Shown here in pieces: positions 29,579 through 38,661 of a stretch of DNA of 64,000 nucleotides. Each line of letters opens with the position of its first letter. Position 1 is the stretch's first letter. Made by a program: the position numbers and the translations under genes. The notes beneath the pieces are model-generated. The model was not told where the DNA came from. It did not search any database and worked only from the letters and a program-made list of their open reading frames with translations. This stretch comes from Betaproteobacteria bacterium (lineage in GTDB: Bacteria > Pseudomonadota > Gammaproteobacteria > Burkholderiales > Rhodocyclaceae): contig JADJBM010000014.1 in the NCBI GenBank assembly GCA_016703785.1, forward strand, positions 62,001 to 126,000, read 5' to 3'.

Positions 29579-30313
29579 ATGGCTGAAATCATCTGCATCA
29601 TCGGCAACAAGGGCGGCACGGGGAAAACCACGATTTCCCACATGCTCTGTCAGGGCATGGGCCTGCTCGGCCAGCGATCCGTCTGCGTGCTGACCGACAC
29701 GCACCGCGAGCCGCTCGATCCGGACGGGCGTCGTTACCTGATTGCCGACGCGCGCACTCGCGAAGCGCTGGGGAAAGTGGTGGACAAGATCCGCGCACTG
29801 CCGGGCTGGCTTGGCATCATCGACGGTGGCGGCAACCGCAGCGAGATGGACCGAAAGCTCTACGGATTGGCTAATCTGGTATTGCTGCCTTTCCGCGATT
29901 CGCACGAAGACATCCGCACCGTCATTCGGGATCTGGATGCCTTTCCGCGCGCCTGGGCAATTCCTTCGCAATGGCCCACCAATCCATGGCAGCAGGAAAC
30001 CGCCGGGAAGGTGCTGCGCGAACAACTCGGGCAGTATGCGGATCGCATTCTGCTACCCGTCAGCACCCTGTCCGCGAGCAAACTGCTGCTGCAGAAGGAC
30101 ATTCCCGGCAAGCTGCCGACTCCGCTGGGAAATGCCTGCCGCGCCTTGGCCTATCAGGTACTGGACATGCTGGAGATCGCCTGCGAGGCGCCGCTCGAGG
30201 ATACCGAAGAGGAAACCCAGGGGGCGGATATGCGCAAGGACGATGCCCTACCGTCCGCAGAAGCCTTCGATCCCATGACCGACATCGGCGACCGCAGTTC
30301 CACGCGACACTGA
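29579..30313 (+). CDS. Orphan ParA/MinD-like ATPase
   Basis: A 244-residue P-loop protein with a deviant Walker A, GNKGGTGKTT (residues 9-18, signature Lys11 and catalytic Lys16), and a Walker B-like LGIIDGGGN. The usual ParA DxDPQ motif is replaced by VLTDTHREPLDPDG, and no ParB, MinC/E or plasmid gene is adjacent, so this is not a normal partition gene. The C-terminal ~45 residues are acidic. It may position a protein cargo, as orphan ParA-like proteins do for chemoreceptor arrays, carboxysomes or cellulose synthase, but the cargo is not visible. It ends 6 bases from the convergent response regulator. Confidence 0.8.
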   Translation: MAEIICIIGNKGGTGKTTISHMLCQGMGLLGQRSVCVLTDTHREPLDPDGRRYLIADARTREALGKVVDKIRALPGWLGIIDGGGNRSEMDRKLYGLANLVLLPFRDSHEDIRTVIRDLDAFPRAWAIPSQWPTNPWQQETAGKVLREQLGQYADRILLPVSTLSASKLLLQKDIPGKLPTPLGNACRALAYQVLDMLEIACEAPLEDTEEETQGADMRKDDALPSAEAFDPMTDIGDRSSTRH

Positions 30314-30319
30314 GGTGTG

Positions 30320-30970
30320 CTACAGCCTGCCGCGTTGGCGTTGGAACAGGGCGATTGCCTCCGCGCGGCTGACCACACCCAGCTTGCGGAAGATCTTGGA
30401 GACATGGACCTTGACCGTGCCTTCGGTCAGCCCAAGCAGATCCCCGATCTCCCGGTTCGACTTGCCTTCCCGCAGAAGTTCCGTCACGCGCCTCTGGCCC
30501 TCCGTCAGGCCGTAACGATCGGTCAGTGAGCGCCCTCTCCCAATGCTGCTGCCCAGACTGACCGACAATTTGTCTTGCAGAAGGGGGGGGAGATAGACCT
30601 CGCCGGCCAATACCCGCTTGAGCGCATCCAGAAGTATGTCTCCGCTCACGGACTTGGCCACATAGCCGGCGGCCCCGAGACGCATGGCGCGATTGACGGT
30701 GTCCAGATCGTCCAGCGCGGAGAGCACCACCACGGGAACGGCGGGAAAGCGCTTGCGCAGAATGCCCAGTAAAGAGAGTCCGTTGGTGCCCGGCAGCATG
30801 ATGTCGAGCAGAACCAGGTCGAATTCCCTTTCCGTCTCCATCAGCAGAAGGGCGCTCTCGGCATCCTGCGCTTCATACTGGGCAACGCTCGGCCCGAGTT
30901 TGCGCAATAACTGCTGCAATCCCTCCCGAACCATCGCATGATCGTCAATTACCAACAAACGGAGCAGCAC
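30320..30970 (-). CDS. LuxR/NarL-family response regulator
   Basis: A 216-residue two-domain regulator. The receiver domain has the acidic pair VIDDH (8-11), phosphoacceptor Asp56 (LVLLDIMLPG) and a conserved Lys (GYVAKSVSG). The C-terminal LuxR helix-turn-helix reads LTEGQRRVTELLREGKSNREIG ... GTVKVHVSKIFRKLGV. I chose the GTG at 30970, which follows GGGAGGGAA; no ATG lies closer than 50 codons upstream. It is divergent from the histidine kinase at 31132 and shares a 161-base promoter region with it, so the two very likely form a two-component pair. Confidence 0.9.
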   Translation of the reverse strand: MLLRLLVIDDHAMVREGLQQLLRKLGPSVAQYEAQDAESALLLMETEREFDLVLLDIMLPGTNGLSLLGILRKRFPAVPVVVLSALDDLDTVNRAMRLGAAGYVAKSVSGDILLDALKRVLAGEVYLPPLLQDKLSVSLGSSIGRGRSLTDRYGLTEGQRRVTELLREGKSNREIGDLLGLTEGTVKVHVSKIFRKLGVVSRAEAIALFQRQRGRL

Positions 30971-31131
30971 ACTTCCCTCCCGAGCATTTGGCGCGGCATT
31001 CAGCCTGTGAAATGATACGTGAGTATCACCATGTCGCCAACCCAATAGGGGCCGGCCGCCGTCATACCGCTTGCATGCTTCCATCAGGTGAGCGGAGAAT
31101 TGAAATATGTGGACTCGCAAGGGAAGGCCGC

Positions 31132-33066
31132 TTGAAATCCTGGGATATTAGGCAACGCGTGATATTCGTGGCCGCCTTGCCGGCCACGTTCATTGCCGTC
31201 GTGCTGGCCGCCTATTTCCTTCTGCTGCGCTATGCGGATGCGGAAAAGGAACTGCTTGACCGGGGCCACTCCCTGATCGGATTGCTCACGCCTGCCGCCG
31301 AGTACGGCGTCTTCTCCGGCAACCGGGAGGAACTGCAGCAACTGGCCGCGGCCCTGTCACGGGCATCTGATATTCAGTCCGTGATCATCTATGACGGTAA
31401 AGGATTCCTGCTGGCTCAGGTGGGCCAGCCAAATCCAACACTGGACCCGGAAGCACTGGAAGACGGTTGGTCGAATCGCAGTGAGAACGGAGACACGCAA
31501 TACTTTCATGCCAAGATCTGGCGGACCGCTCTCCAGATCGATGATCCGCTGACATGGGCCGGGAAGGCCCGCCCCGGAAAGGAGGCCATCGGCAGCATTT
31601 TTATAGCCATGTCGCGTGCCGACGTGTTGGTGCGCAAGCAGGAAATGATGGCGGTAACGCTGATAGCAACGCTCGTCACGTTGGGCTTGGCGGCATTGCT
31701 GGCATTACGTCTTTCAAGGGATGTGTCCGCACCGATCCTCGCCCTGCAGCAGGTAGTGGAACGCATCCGAGGTGGGCATCTGGAAACCCGCGCGGCACGC
31801 CACCCGGCCCAGACCTTGCGAGGCCTGGAAGATGGCATCAACGACATGGCGGTCGCCCTGCAGGCGGGTCGCGACCATCTGGAAAACCGCATCGCCCAAG
31901 CGACGGCCGAATTGCAGCAAAAGAAGGATGAAGCAGAGCAGGCCAGCATCGCCAAGTCAAGATTCCTGGCTGCGGCCAGCCACGATCTTCGCCAGCCCCT
32001 GCATGCCCTTGTCCTGTTTTCCGCCGACCTGATGTCCAAGGCGGACTCCACCTCCATGCGTCGGCTGGCTGGTCAGATCAACGCCGCCATTGCCTCACTG
32101 GGTGAGCTTCTGGATGGTCTGCTGGATTTCTCGCGTGTCGATCTGGGTGCAGCCCGGCCGGAACTGCAAGCCGTGGGGCTCGACGAACTGCTTGAGCGCG
32201 TGGTCGCCACGCATCGAAATAGCGCCCAGGTCAAGGGGCTTCAGTTGCGCCGTCATCCGACGCGCTCCCATGTCCTGAGCGATTCACTCCTACTCTACCG
32301 CATGGTCAGCAATCTCGTCGCGAATGCCGTGCGCTATACCGAACGGGGTGGCATCCTGATTGGCGTACGCCGGTCTGCCGACAGGGTGCGCATCGAAGTT
32401 TGGGACAGCGGCATCGGCATCACGGATGCGCATCGATCGCTCATCTTTCAGGAATTCTTTCAGGCAGGCAATCCGGAACGCAACCCGGGCAAGGGATTGG
32501 GGCTGGGACTCTCCCTGGTCGAGCGACTGGCGCGCCTGCTGGATCACTCGCTCAGCGTGCGCTCTGTGCCCGGCAGCGGGTCAGTATTCGGTATATCGCT
32601 TCCGCGATGCCCCGCTGGGAATGCGAATCCCAGCTGCGACGCAGGCAACGCAGCCCAGGCAGCGGGCGACTTCGACGCGTCCCTGCTGATCGTGGGGGTG
32701 CAGGAAGGCATGTGCGCCTCACTCTGTAAACAGCTTGCGGCTTGGGGTTGTCGAATCACATGCGCCCGCACGGCCATCGACGCAATTGAGGCAATGGGCT
32801 TGTCGGATGGGCGGCCTGACTTGATCCTTTGCGAAGGGCAGGGATGTGACGAAGCGCCCATCCTCCTCAAGGCCATGGCGGGTTCCGGCCCGCCCTCTCC
32901 CCTCATTCTGCTGGGCCATCCTGACGTAGACGCCAAATCGTGGCCAATCGGCAGCCGCGTGACATGCCTGTCCAAGCCCATCCGGCCCGCCAAGTTGCGC
33001 GCCTTGATGCACCACCTGCTGAGAGAGGATGCGTCTCGCTCGGAGGGGATCCCTTCGGCCGCATGA
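31132..33066 (+). CDS. Hybrid sensor histidine kinase with degenerate receiver
   Basis: A membrane sensor kinase of 644 residues if it starts at the TTG at 31132 (after GGGAAGG); an ATG at 31075 is the alternative. Membrane segments at about 10-33 and 174-194 bracket a periplasmic sensor of ~140 residues. HAMP and a coiled coil follow, then the H-box AASHDLRQPLHAL (His284), N-box NLVANAVRYT, G1 DSGIGI and G2 GKGLGLGLSL. Residues ~515-630 form a receiver-like domain in which the acidic pair is lost and the phosphoacceptor position is Glu568 (LILCEG); Lys615 remains. It is divergent from its presumed response regulator and 49 bases upstream of a TonB-dependent receptor. Confidence 0.87.
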   Translation: MKSWDIRQRVIFVAALPATFIAVVLAAYFLLLRYADAEKELLDRGHSLIGLLTPAAEYGVFSGNREELQQLAAALSRASDIQSVIIYDGKGFLLAQVGQPNPTLDPEALEDGWSNRSENGDTQYFHAKIWRTALQIDDPLTWAGKARPGKEAIGSIFIAMSRADVLVRKQEMMAVTLIATLVTLGLAALLALRLSRDVSAPILALQQVVERIRGGHLETRAARHPAQTLRGLEDGINDMAVALQAGRDHLENRIAQATAELQQKKDEAEQASIAKSRFLAAASHDLRQPLHALVLFSADLMSKADSTSMRRLAGQINAAIASLGELLDGLLDFSRVDLGAARPELQAVGLDELLERVVATHRNSAQVKGLQLRRHPTRSHVLSDSLLLYRMVSNLVANAVRYTERGGILIGVRRSADRVRIEVWDSGIGITDAHRSLIFQEFFQAGNPERNPGKGLGLGLSLVERLARLLDHSLSVRSVPGSGSVFGISLPRCPAGNANPSCDAGNAAQAAGDFDASLLIVGVQEGMCASLCKQLAAWGCRITCARTAIDAIEAMGLSDGRPDLILCEGQGCDEAPILLKAMAGSGPPSPLILLGHPDVDAKSWPIGSRVTCLSKPIRPAKLRALMHHLLREDASRSEGIPSAA

Positions 33067-33115
33067 AGCATGCAGGCTCGCGTCACAACCTATCGTCTTT
33101 AGCCCAACTGTTCCC

Positions 33116-35092
33116 ATGAAACCCCACTTGCCAAAATCCGCCGGATTGCGCATTGCGCTGCTGGCATGCTGCATATCGAGCGCCTCGTTCGCCCAAACAT
33201 CAGGCGAAGCCAGCGAGCACGACTTCCTCGACGAGTTGCCGGTCGTGCTGTCGGCCTCGCGGCTGGTGCAACCCCTCGCCGATGCGCCCGGCGCGGTGAC
33301 CATCATCGATCGCGCCATGATCAAGGCTTCGGGTGCGCGGGAAATCGTCGACGTCTTCCGCCTCGTGCCGGGTTTCCAGGTGGGCATGGCCTATTTCTCC
33401 ACCCCGGTCGTCGCCTATCATGGCCTAGCCGACGAATTTTCACGTCACATGCAGGTTCTGGTCGATGGCCGCTCCGTCTACTCGCCCTATTTCCTCGGCA
33501 GCATCACCTGGAATTCGCTGCGTCTTTCGCTCGATGACATCGAGCGCATCGAGGTATTGCGAGGCTCCAATTCAGCCGCCTATGGCGCCAATGCTTTCCT
33601 CGGCGTGATCAACATCATCACCCGGCATCCAAGCCAGAGCCAGGGCACCTACCTTTCGGCCACGCAGGGAAATCAGGGCATCAGCGATCAGGTGTGGCGC
33701 TACGGCGGCAGCCAAGGCGACCTGCACTACCGCATCACGGCTGGACGAAGAAGCGACGACGGTTTGGACAACTTCCACGATAGCCGGCAGGCCGGCTATG
33801 TCGCCTTCCGTGGCGATATGCGGCTGTCCCCTCGAGACGAGTTGCAGATCCAGTTCGGCGCCAGCCGAAACAGCACTGGCGCCGGTTTTGCAAGCAGCAG
33901 CGGTGATCCCGAGCGCACCGTGCATGAGAAAGGTTACTTCGCCCAGGCGGTCTGGCGTCGCAGCTTCGGACCTGACGAAGAACTCATGCTGAACGCCTAT
34001 CACATGCAGGATGACAGCCGTGAGAACTTCTCATTACAGGGTTCCATTAGCAATCCCTTTCCGTTCCCTCCGACGCGCTTATTCACCTTTGTCGATGCCG
34101 ACCGCCGCACCCGACGAACCCATCTGGAACTCCAGCACATCTTCCGCCTGAATCCTGCGGCGCGTGTCGTCTGGGGCCTGGAGCAGCGACACGAATCGGT
34201 CGTCTCACGACTGATGTTCGATACGTCCGATGCGCAGACGACAAACCTGAGCCGTCTTTTTGGCAATCTGGAATGGCGGCTAGCGCCGCAGTGGCTGCTC
34301 AATGCCGGCGCCATGCTGGAAAAGCACAGCTTCGCGGGCACCGATCTGGCCCCCCGTCTCATGCTCAATTTCCAGCCCAGCCCGGAACACACAATCCGCG
34401 CCGGCATGACTACGGCTTACCGGAATCCATCGCTGGCGGAGGAGCGCGGCAAGGTCAAGTATTACATTACGGCCGTTCCTCCTGCGCCCTTCCCGCCCTT
34501 CCAGGTCGTTCAGACCACCTATAGCACCTCGGGTGGCCTACAGCCGGAAAGGATCCGTACCGGCGAGCTGAGTTATCTGGGTGAGTTCCGCCGAATCGGT
34601 CTGACCCTGGATGCCCGCGCCTTCCACGAGAACGTCAGCCGCATCATCGACAAGACCGGCAGTCCCGCCGACTTCATCAACCGCTGGGGCGCAATCGTGC
34701 GCGGTCTGGAATACCAGTTGCGCTGGACGCCGACCCGGGACACCCTGATGCTGCTCAACCACACCCGAACCCGCATCACTTCGGACGACGACCGGATCGC
34801 CGAGTCCTCTCCGCAGCGCGCAACCACGGTGTTTCTTTCCCAGACGCTTCCCGGCGGCTGGCAGTTGAGCATGGCGCATCACTGGATCGGTCAGATGCGA
34901 TGGCTGGGCTGGAGCAATCCGCTGCCCCTGCACCGCCGCCTCGACCTGCGCCTAGCCTATCCGTTCAGGAGCGGGCCATACAAGGGCGAGGTGGCCATCG
35001 TCTCGCAGAACCTTACTGCTCCCTACAGCGAATTCCGCACCGACTACGTATTTGATCGGCGCAACTTCGCCACGCTCAGCCTGGAATTCTAG
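33116..35092 (+). CDS. TonB-dependent outer membrane receptor
   Basis: A 658-residue receptor. The signal peptide runs through ALLACCISSASFAQ (cleavage near residue 27). The plug domain contains LPVVLSASRLVQPLADAPGAV, DRAMIKASGAREIVDVFRLVPGF and the IERIEVLRGSNSAAYGANAFLGVINIITR signature. The remainder has the alternating pattern of beta strands and ends in NFATLSLEF with a terminal Phe, the outer-membrane insertion signal. It is followed 10 bases later by a periplasmic binding protein, and the kinase is upstream, so uptake of a regulated ligand is likely. The ligand cannot be read from sequence. Confidence 0.92.
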   Translation: MKPHLPKSAGLRIALLACCISSASFAQTSGEASEHDFLDELPVVLSASRLVQPLADAPGAVTIIDRAMIKASGAREIVDVFRLVPGFQVGMAYFSTPVVAYHGLADEFSRHMQVLVDGRSVYSPYFLGSITWNSLRLSLDDIERIEVLRGSNSAAYGANAFLGVINIITRHPSQSQGTYLSATQGNQGISDQVWRYGGSQGDLHYRITAGRRSDDGLDNFHDSRQAGYVAFRGDMRLSPRDELQIQFGASRNSTGAGFASSSGDPERTVHEKGYFAQAVWRRSFGPDEELMLNAYHMQDDSRENFSLQGSISNPFPFPPTRLFTFVDADRRTRRTHLELQHIFRLNPAARVVWGLEQRHESVVSRLMFDTSDAQTTNLSRLFGNLEWRLAPQWLLNAGAMLEKHSFAGTDLAPRLMLNFQPSPEHTIRAGMTTAYRNPSLAEERGKVKYYITAVPPAPFPPFQVVQTTYSTSGGLQPERIRTGELSYLGEFRRIGLTLDARAFHENVSRIIDKTGSPADFINRWGAIVRGLEYQLRWTPTRDTLMLLNHTRTRITSDDDRIAESSPQRATTVFLSQTLPGGWQLSMAHHWIGQMRWLGWSNPLPLHRRLDLRLAYPFRSGPYKGEVAIVSQNLTAPYSEFRTDYVFDRRNFATLSLEF

Positions 35093-35102
35093 GAGCCACA
35101 GC

Positions 35103-36035
35103 GTGCGCCGCCTTCGCCGCCTCGTATCGCTTTCGATATATGCATTAGCCATATTGGCAACGGCATGGTCGGCGCGGGCCGGGGCAAACGAAGTCACTGT
35201 CGTCATCAGCGAAGATACGCCCACGTACCGCGACGTGGCTAACACGATCCGCGGCCGACTGGCGCCATCGAAGGGCGTCAGCATCGTCAAGGCGGCAGCG
35301 CTCGACGGTTTGAAGCTGAAGCCGCCGCACTATCTAGTCGCCGTCGGCAGCCAGGCGGCCCAAGCGCTCGCGACGAGCGACCTCGATGCGCCGATGCTGG
35401 TCACCTTACTGCCGAAAACCGCCGTTGACCGCCTGATCGCAGAAAGCCGGAAAGACATCAATCCTCGCGCCATATCCGCCGTATATCTGGATCAGCCCAT
35501 CGGGCGTCAGTTCGACTTCATCCGCCTAATCCTGCCCGAGGCCACCCGAATCGGCGTCCTGCTTGGGTCCGAGAGCGGCAAACAATATGCCGTTCTGCAG
35601 GCCGCCGCTCTCGAAAAACGAATGCGCCTGGTGGCCCAAAGCGTGGGCGGCGAGAGGGAACTCGCGCCGACACTGCAGAGGCTTCTACCAGAGATCGACG
35701 TCCTGTTGGCGCTACCGGACCCAGCCGTATTCAATGCCGGCACCATCCAGTTCATCCTGCTGGCCTCTTACCGGCAGGGACTGCCGCTCATCGGGTTCTC
35801 CGCAACATACGTCCGTGCCGGGGCAATCGCTTCACTTCACTCGACGCCGGCACATATCGGTGAGCAAGCCGCGGATATGCTGACCGCTGCTATGCGAGGG
35901 GGCGCCTTGCCTCCGCCGCAGTACCCGCGCCAATATGCCGTTGCGACCAACCCGCACGTTGCCCGCTCTCTCGGCATAGTCATCGAGAGCGAGGAAGCCA
36001 TGTTGCAACGCATGCGGGCGCTCGACCCACGCTGA
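35103..36035 (+). CDS. ABC-type periplasmic substrate-binding protein (ABC_sub_bind family)
   Basis: A 310-residue exported protein that starts with GTG at 35103, 7 bases after AGGAG. The N-terminus (VRRLRRLVSLSIYALAILATAWSARAGANE) is a Sec-type signal peptide. The mature part has two Rossmann-like lobes of the PF04392-like family: YLVAVGSQAAQALA, RIGVLLGSESGKQYAVLQAAALEKRM and LLALPDPAVFNAGTIQFILLASYRQGLPLIGFSATYV. No permease or ATPase gene is near, so the protein may act with the TonB receptor or as the ligand-presenting partner of the kinase rather than as part of a classical importer. That role is inference. Confidence 0.82.
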   Translation: MRRLRRLVSLSIYALAILATAWSARAGANEVTVVISEDTPTYRDVANTIRGRLAPSKGVSIVKAAALDGLKLKPPHYLVAVGSQAAQALATSDLDAPMLVTLLPKTAVDRLIAESRKDINPRAISAVYLDQPIGRQFDFIRLILPEATRIGVLLGSESGKQYAVLQAAALEKRMRLVAQSVGGERELAPTLQRLLPEIDVLLALPDPAVFNAGTIQFILLASYRQGLPLIGFSATYVRAGAIASLHSTPAHIGEQAADMLTAAMRGGALPPPQYPRQYAVATNPHVARSLGIVIESEEAMLQRMRALDPR

Positions 36036-36136
36036 CGACGTTGCGCCTTCTTTGGCCGGCACGCGGTAAGCCCGAGCAACCTGCTCAGCGCCAGGCTACA
36101 GGCGTAACATGCGTTATCGCACAACCGGAGGCCACC

Positions 36137-36514
36137 ATGTCCGCAGAGAACCAGAACGCCGATCCACTCGAATTCCTCAAGGGCATGTGGGGCAGCATGG
36201 GGTTCGCCGTGCCAGGCATGGTGACGCCGACAATGGATGTGAACGAGATCGACAAGCGCATCACAGACTTAAAGACTGTCGAGGGCTGGCTGCGCATGAA
36301 CCTCAACATGCTGCAAATGAGCATTCAGGGCCTGGAGATGCAGCGCGCCACGCTCGCTGCCATGCAGGCCATCAGCCAGTCCACCAGTTCTCCCGAGGCG
36401 AACGCCAACCCCTTCGCCAATCCGGCGTTGTGGCCCTGGAACATGATGCAACCAACCGCCTCGACACCTGAAACGGAAGCCCCCGAAGAGAAGCCGGGCA
36501 AGAAGAAGAAATAG
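36137..36514 (+). CDS. phaM: PhaM-like polyhydroxyalkanoate granule-associated protein
   Basis: A 125-residue protein with the PhaM pattern: N-terminal DPLEFLKGMWGSMGF, an amphipathic helical core (NEIDKRITDLKTVEGWLRMNLNMLQMSIQGLEMQRATL) and a short Lys-rich tail (KPGKKKK). In Cupriavidus PhaM activates PHA synthase and attaches granules to nucleoid DNA through a longer basic tail. Here the protein is about half that length, so DNA binding may be weaker. GGAGG precedes the ATG at 36137. No PHA synthase gene is in the window. It converges with the AEC gene, one base apart. Confidence 0.75.
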   Translation: MSAENQNADPLEFLKGMWGSMGFAVPGMVTPTMDVNEIDKRITDLKTVEGWLRMNLNMLQMSIQGLEMQRATLAAMQAISQSTSSPEANANPFANPALWPWNMMQPTASTPETEAPEEKPGKKKK

Positions 36515-36515
36515 C

Positions 36516-37439
36516 TCAGGCTGCGCCCAGCGCCACCAGCCAGAGCGGCATCGTCAGCATGGCGCCGAGCGTCGAGGCCGAGATCAGCCAGGCGACGCCC
36601 GGACCGTCCCCACCCATTCTCATGGCCAGGATGTAGGCCGAGCTAGCGGTGGGCAGGGCGCCGAACATGACGACTACGTCGAAATAAATCCCCTGCAGAC
36701 CAAGCGCACGCGCCGCTCCCCAGGCTATTGCAGGAACGGCAACAAGCTTCACACCCAGGAGGAAAGCCGAAGGCAAATGCGCCCCTGAAGCGCCGCGCAG
36801 CTGCAGCGCCGCCCCTACCGCAAGCAGGCCGAGCGCGATCGAAGCTTCCGACAAGCGTGCCAGAAACTGGCCGGCCACCACCGGCAGTGCAGCGCCACTC
36901 AGATTGAACAGCAATCCGGCCAGCGTGCCAAGGATCAGGGGGTTACGCGCCAGTTCGCGCAGCACGCCGAGTTGGCCGTGGCGGGCGAGCATCCACACCG
37001 AGGCAAGATTCGCCACCGGCACCATCGCGCCTATGAGGATGCCCATTGCCGCGATGCCGGCCTCGCCATGCAGATTGGCTGCGACCGCCAGGCCGATGTA
37101 GGAGTTGAAGCGGAAGGCGCATTGGAAGCGCGAGGCAAAGACCATCCCGCGGTTATGGCCCTCACTCGCCAAATGCGCGCCGAACAAGGGACGCGCTAAC
37201 ATGCCCAGCAGAATGCCGCCCAGCATCGCGGCTAAACCGCTAGCTATGAATGGGGCTGCTGCGGCAAAATCGATGCGGGTGCGCGCAATGGCATGGAACA
37301 GCAAGGCCGGGAACAGCACGAAATAGACCAGCTTTTCCAGGCCGCTCCAGAAATGGTCGCCCAGGTGCATCTGCCGGCGCAGACCGAAGCCGAGCAGGAT
37401 GAGGGCGAAATCGGGAAGCAGCAGGAGAACCGACGACAT
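36516..37439 (-). CDS. AEC-family transporter (auxin efflux carrier-type)
   Basis: A 307-residue integral membrane protein with about ten hydrophobic segments in two five-helix halves, typical of the AEC/BASS-like family (MLLLPDFALILLGFGLRRQ-type start; MFGALPTASSAYILAMRMGGD near the C-terminus is a family hallmark). Bacterial members export or import organic anions such as malonate or malate. It begins 35 bases after the CoA-transferase gene on the same strand, so it may be the last gene of that catabolic operon. Substrate unknown. Confidence 0.85.
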   Translation of the reverse strand: MSSVLLLLPDFALILLGFGLRRQMHLGDHFWSGLEKLVYFVLFPALLFHAIARTRIDFAAAAPFIASGLAAMLGGILLGMLARPLFGAHLASEGHNRGMVFASRFQCAFRFNSYIGLAVAANLHGEAGIAAMGILIGAMVPVANLASVWMLARHGQLGVLRELARNPLILGTLAGLLFNLSGAALPVVAGQFLARLSEASIALGLLAVGAALQLRGASGAHLPSAFLLGVKLVAVPAIAWGAARALGLQGIYFDVVVMFGALPTASSAYILAMRMGGDGPGVAWLISASTLGAMLTMPLWLVALGAA

Positions 37440-37474
37440 GGAGCGAACGCGGATGGCGCCCAGAAGGGGTAAGG

Positions 37475-38661
37475 CTAGATGATACCTTGCGCCCTCAGCG
37501 TCGCGACGGCCTCGTTGTCATAGCCGGCCTCGCGCAGGATGTCATCGCTGTCCTGTCCAGGCGCGGGTGCGCTGCGATCGATGGAAAATCGAAATCCGAA
37601 AGTTTGTAGGGCGGCGCGAACTGGGGCAGGCCGTCGGCCTCGACGACCATCCCGCGCGCCTGCAGGTGTTCATTGTCGAGTGCCTCGTTGATGGTCAGCA
37701 CCGGCGTCACGCAGCAGTCGACTTTGTCGAACATCGCGATCCAGTAGCCCTGGGGATGGCTGATAAACACCTCGGCAAGTTCCGCCTTGGCCTTTTCCCC
37801 CTTCGCCCCGAAGTCCAGATGGATGGGCTTGAGGTCGGGCCGCCCGAGCGTATCGCAGAGTAGTTCCCAGAATTTCCGCTCAAGCGCACCGACCGCCATG
37901 TAGCGGCCATCGGCCGTCGCATAGACGCCGTAGCAGGGCACGCCGCCGGAAAGCAGGTCGGCACCTCGTGGCGGCGGCGCCCTGCGCGCCAGCATGCCTG
38001 CCAGCGGAAAAACGGCATGCGCCAGAACAGCGTCGGTCATGGCGACATCGATTTGGCGGCCGCGACCCGTGGCACGCGCATCGATCACGGCGGCCAGAAG
38101 GCCGACCAGCGGCGTCAGCGCGCCGCCAAGGAGATCGCCGATCTGGAAATTGGGCACCGCTGGCGCCCGCCCCGCTTCGCCGATCTGGTCGAGCACGCCG
38201 GCATAGCCGATGTAGTTGATGTCGTGCCCGGCGCGCTGCGCGTAGGGCCCGGTCTGGCCGTAGCCGCTGATGGAGCAGAAGACGAGGCGCGGATTGAGCG
38301 CCGAGAGGGCTGCATACCCGATCCCCAGCTTGTTCATCACGCCCGGCCGAAAGCCTTCAATGACGACGTCTGCGGTCAAAGTCAGCCGCTGGAACACGGC
38401 GGCCCCTTCGGGGGTTTTCAAGTCTAGGCGCAGGGCACGCTTGTTGCGATTGATGAGCTTGAAGAAGGCGCTGGATTCTCCCGCTTTTTTGTCACCTGGG
38501 CCGCCCATGCTGCGGGCGTAATCACCCGCACCGGTGTCCTCGATCTTGATGACATCGGCGCCCAGATCGGCCAGATGCAGGGTAGCGACGGGACCGGGCA
38601 ACAGCCGGGTCAGATCGAGTACGCGCAGGCCGGCGAGCGGCTTGGCGCGCGCTTCACTCAT
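37475..38661 (-). CDS. CaiB/BaiF family protein, alpha-methylacyl-CoA racemase-like, with apparent frameshift
   Basis: A class III CoA-transferase-fold protein. AGHDINYIGYAG and NFQIGDLLGG supply the His and Asp used by alpha-methylacyl-CoA racemases, and AMTDAVL follows. The uninterrupted frame from 38661 stops at 37495 with an unrelated tail. Inserting one base at the AAAA run 37585-37588 would instead give a family-typical ending (SIDRSAPAPGQDSDDILREA, then AGYDNEAVATLRAQGII) and a stop at 37475. I therefore read a one-base deletion, either a true mutation or a homopolymer error. The start overlaps the PaaK-like stop by 8 bases. Confidence 0.82.

Noticed and set aside
29579..30313. Plasmid or integrated-element partition locus
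   Set aside because: No ParB, replication, integrase or tRNA-junction signals are nearby; base composition matches the neighbours.
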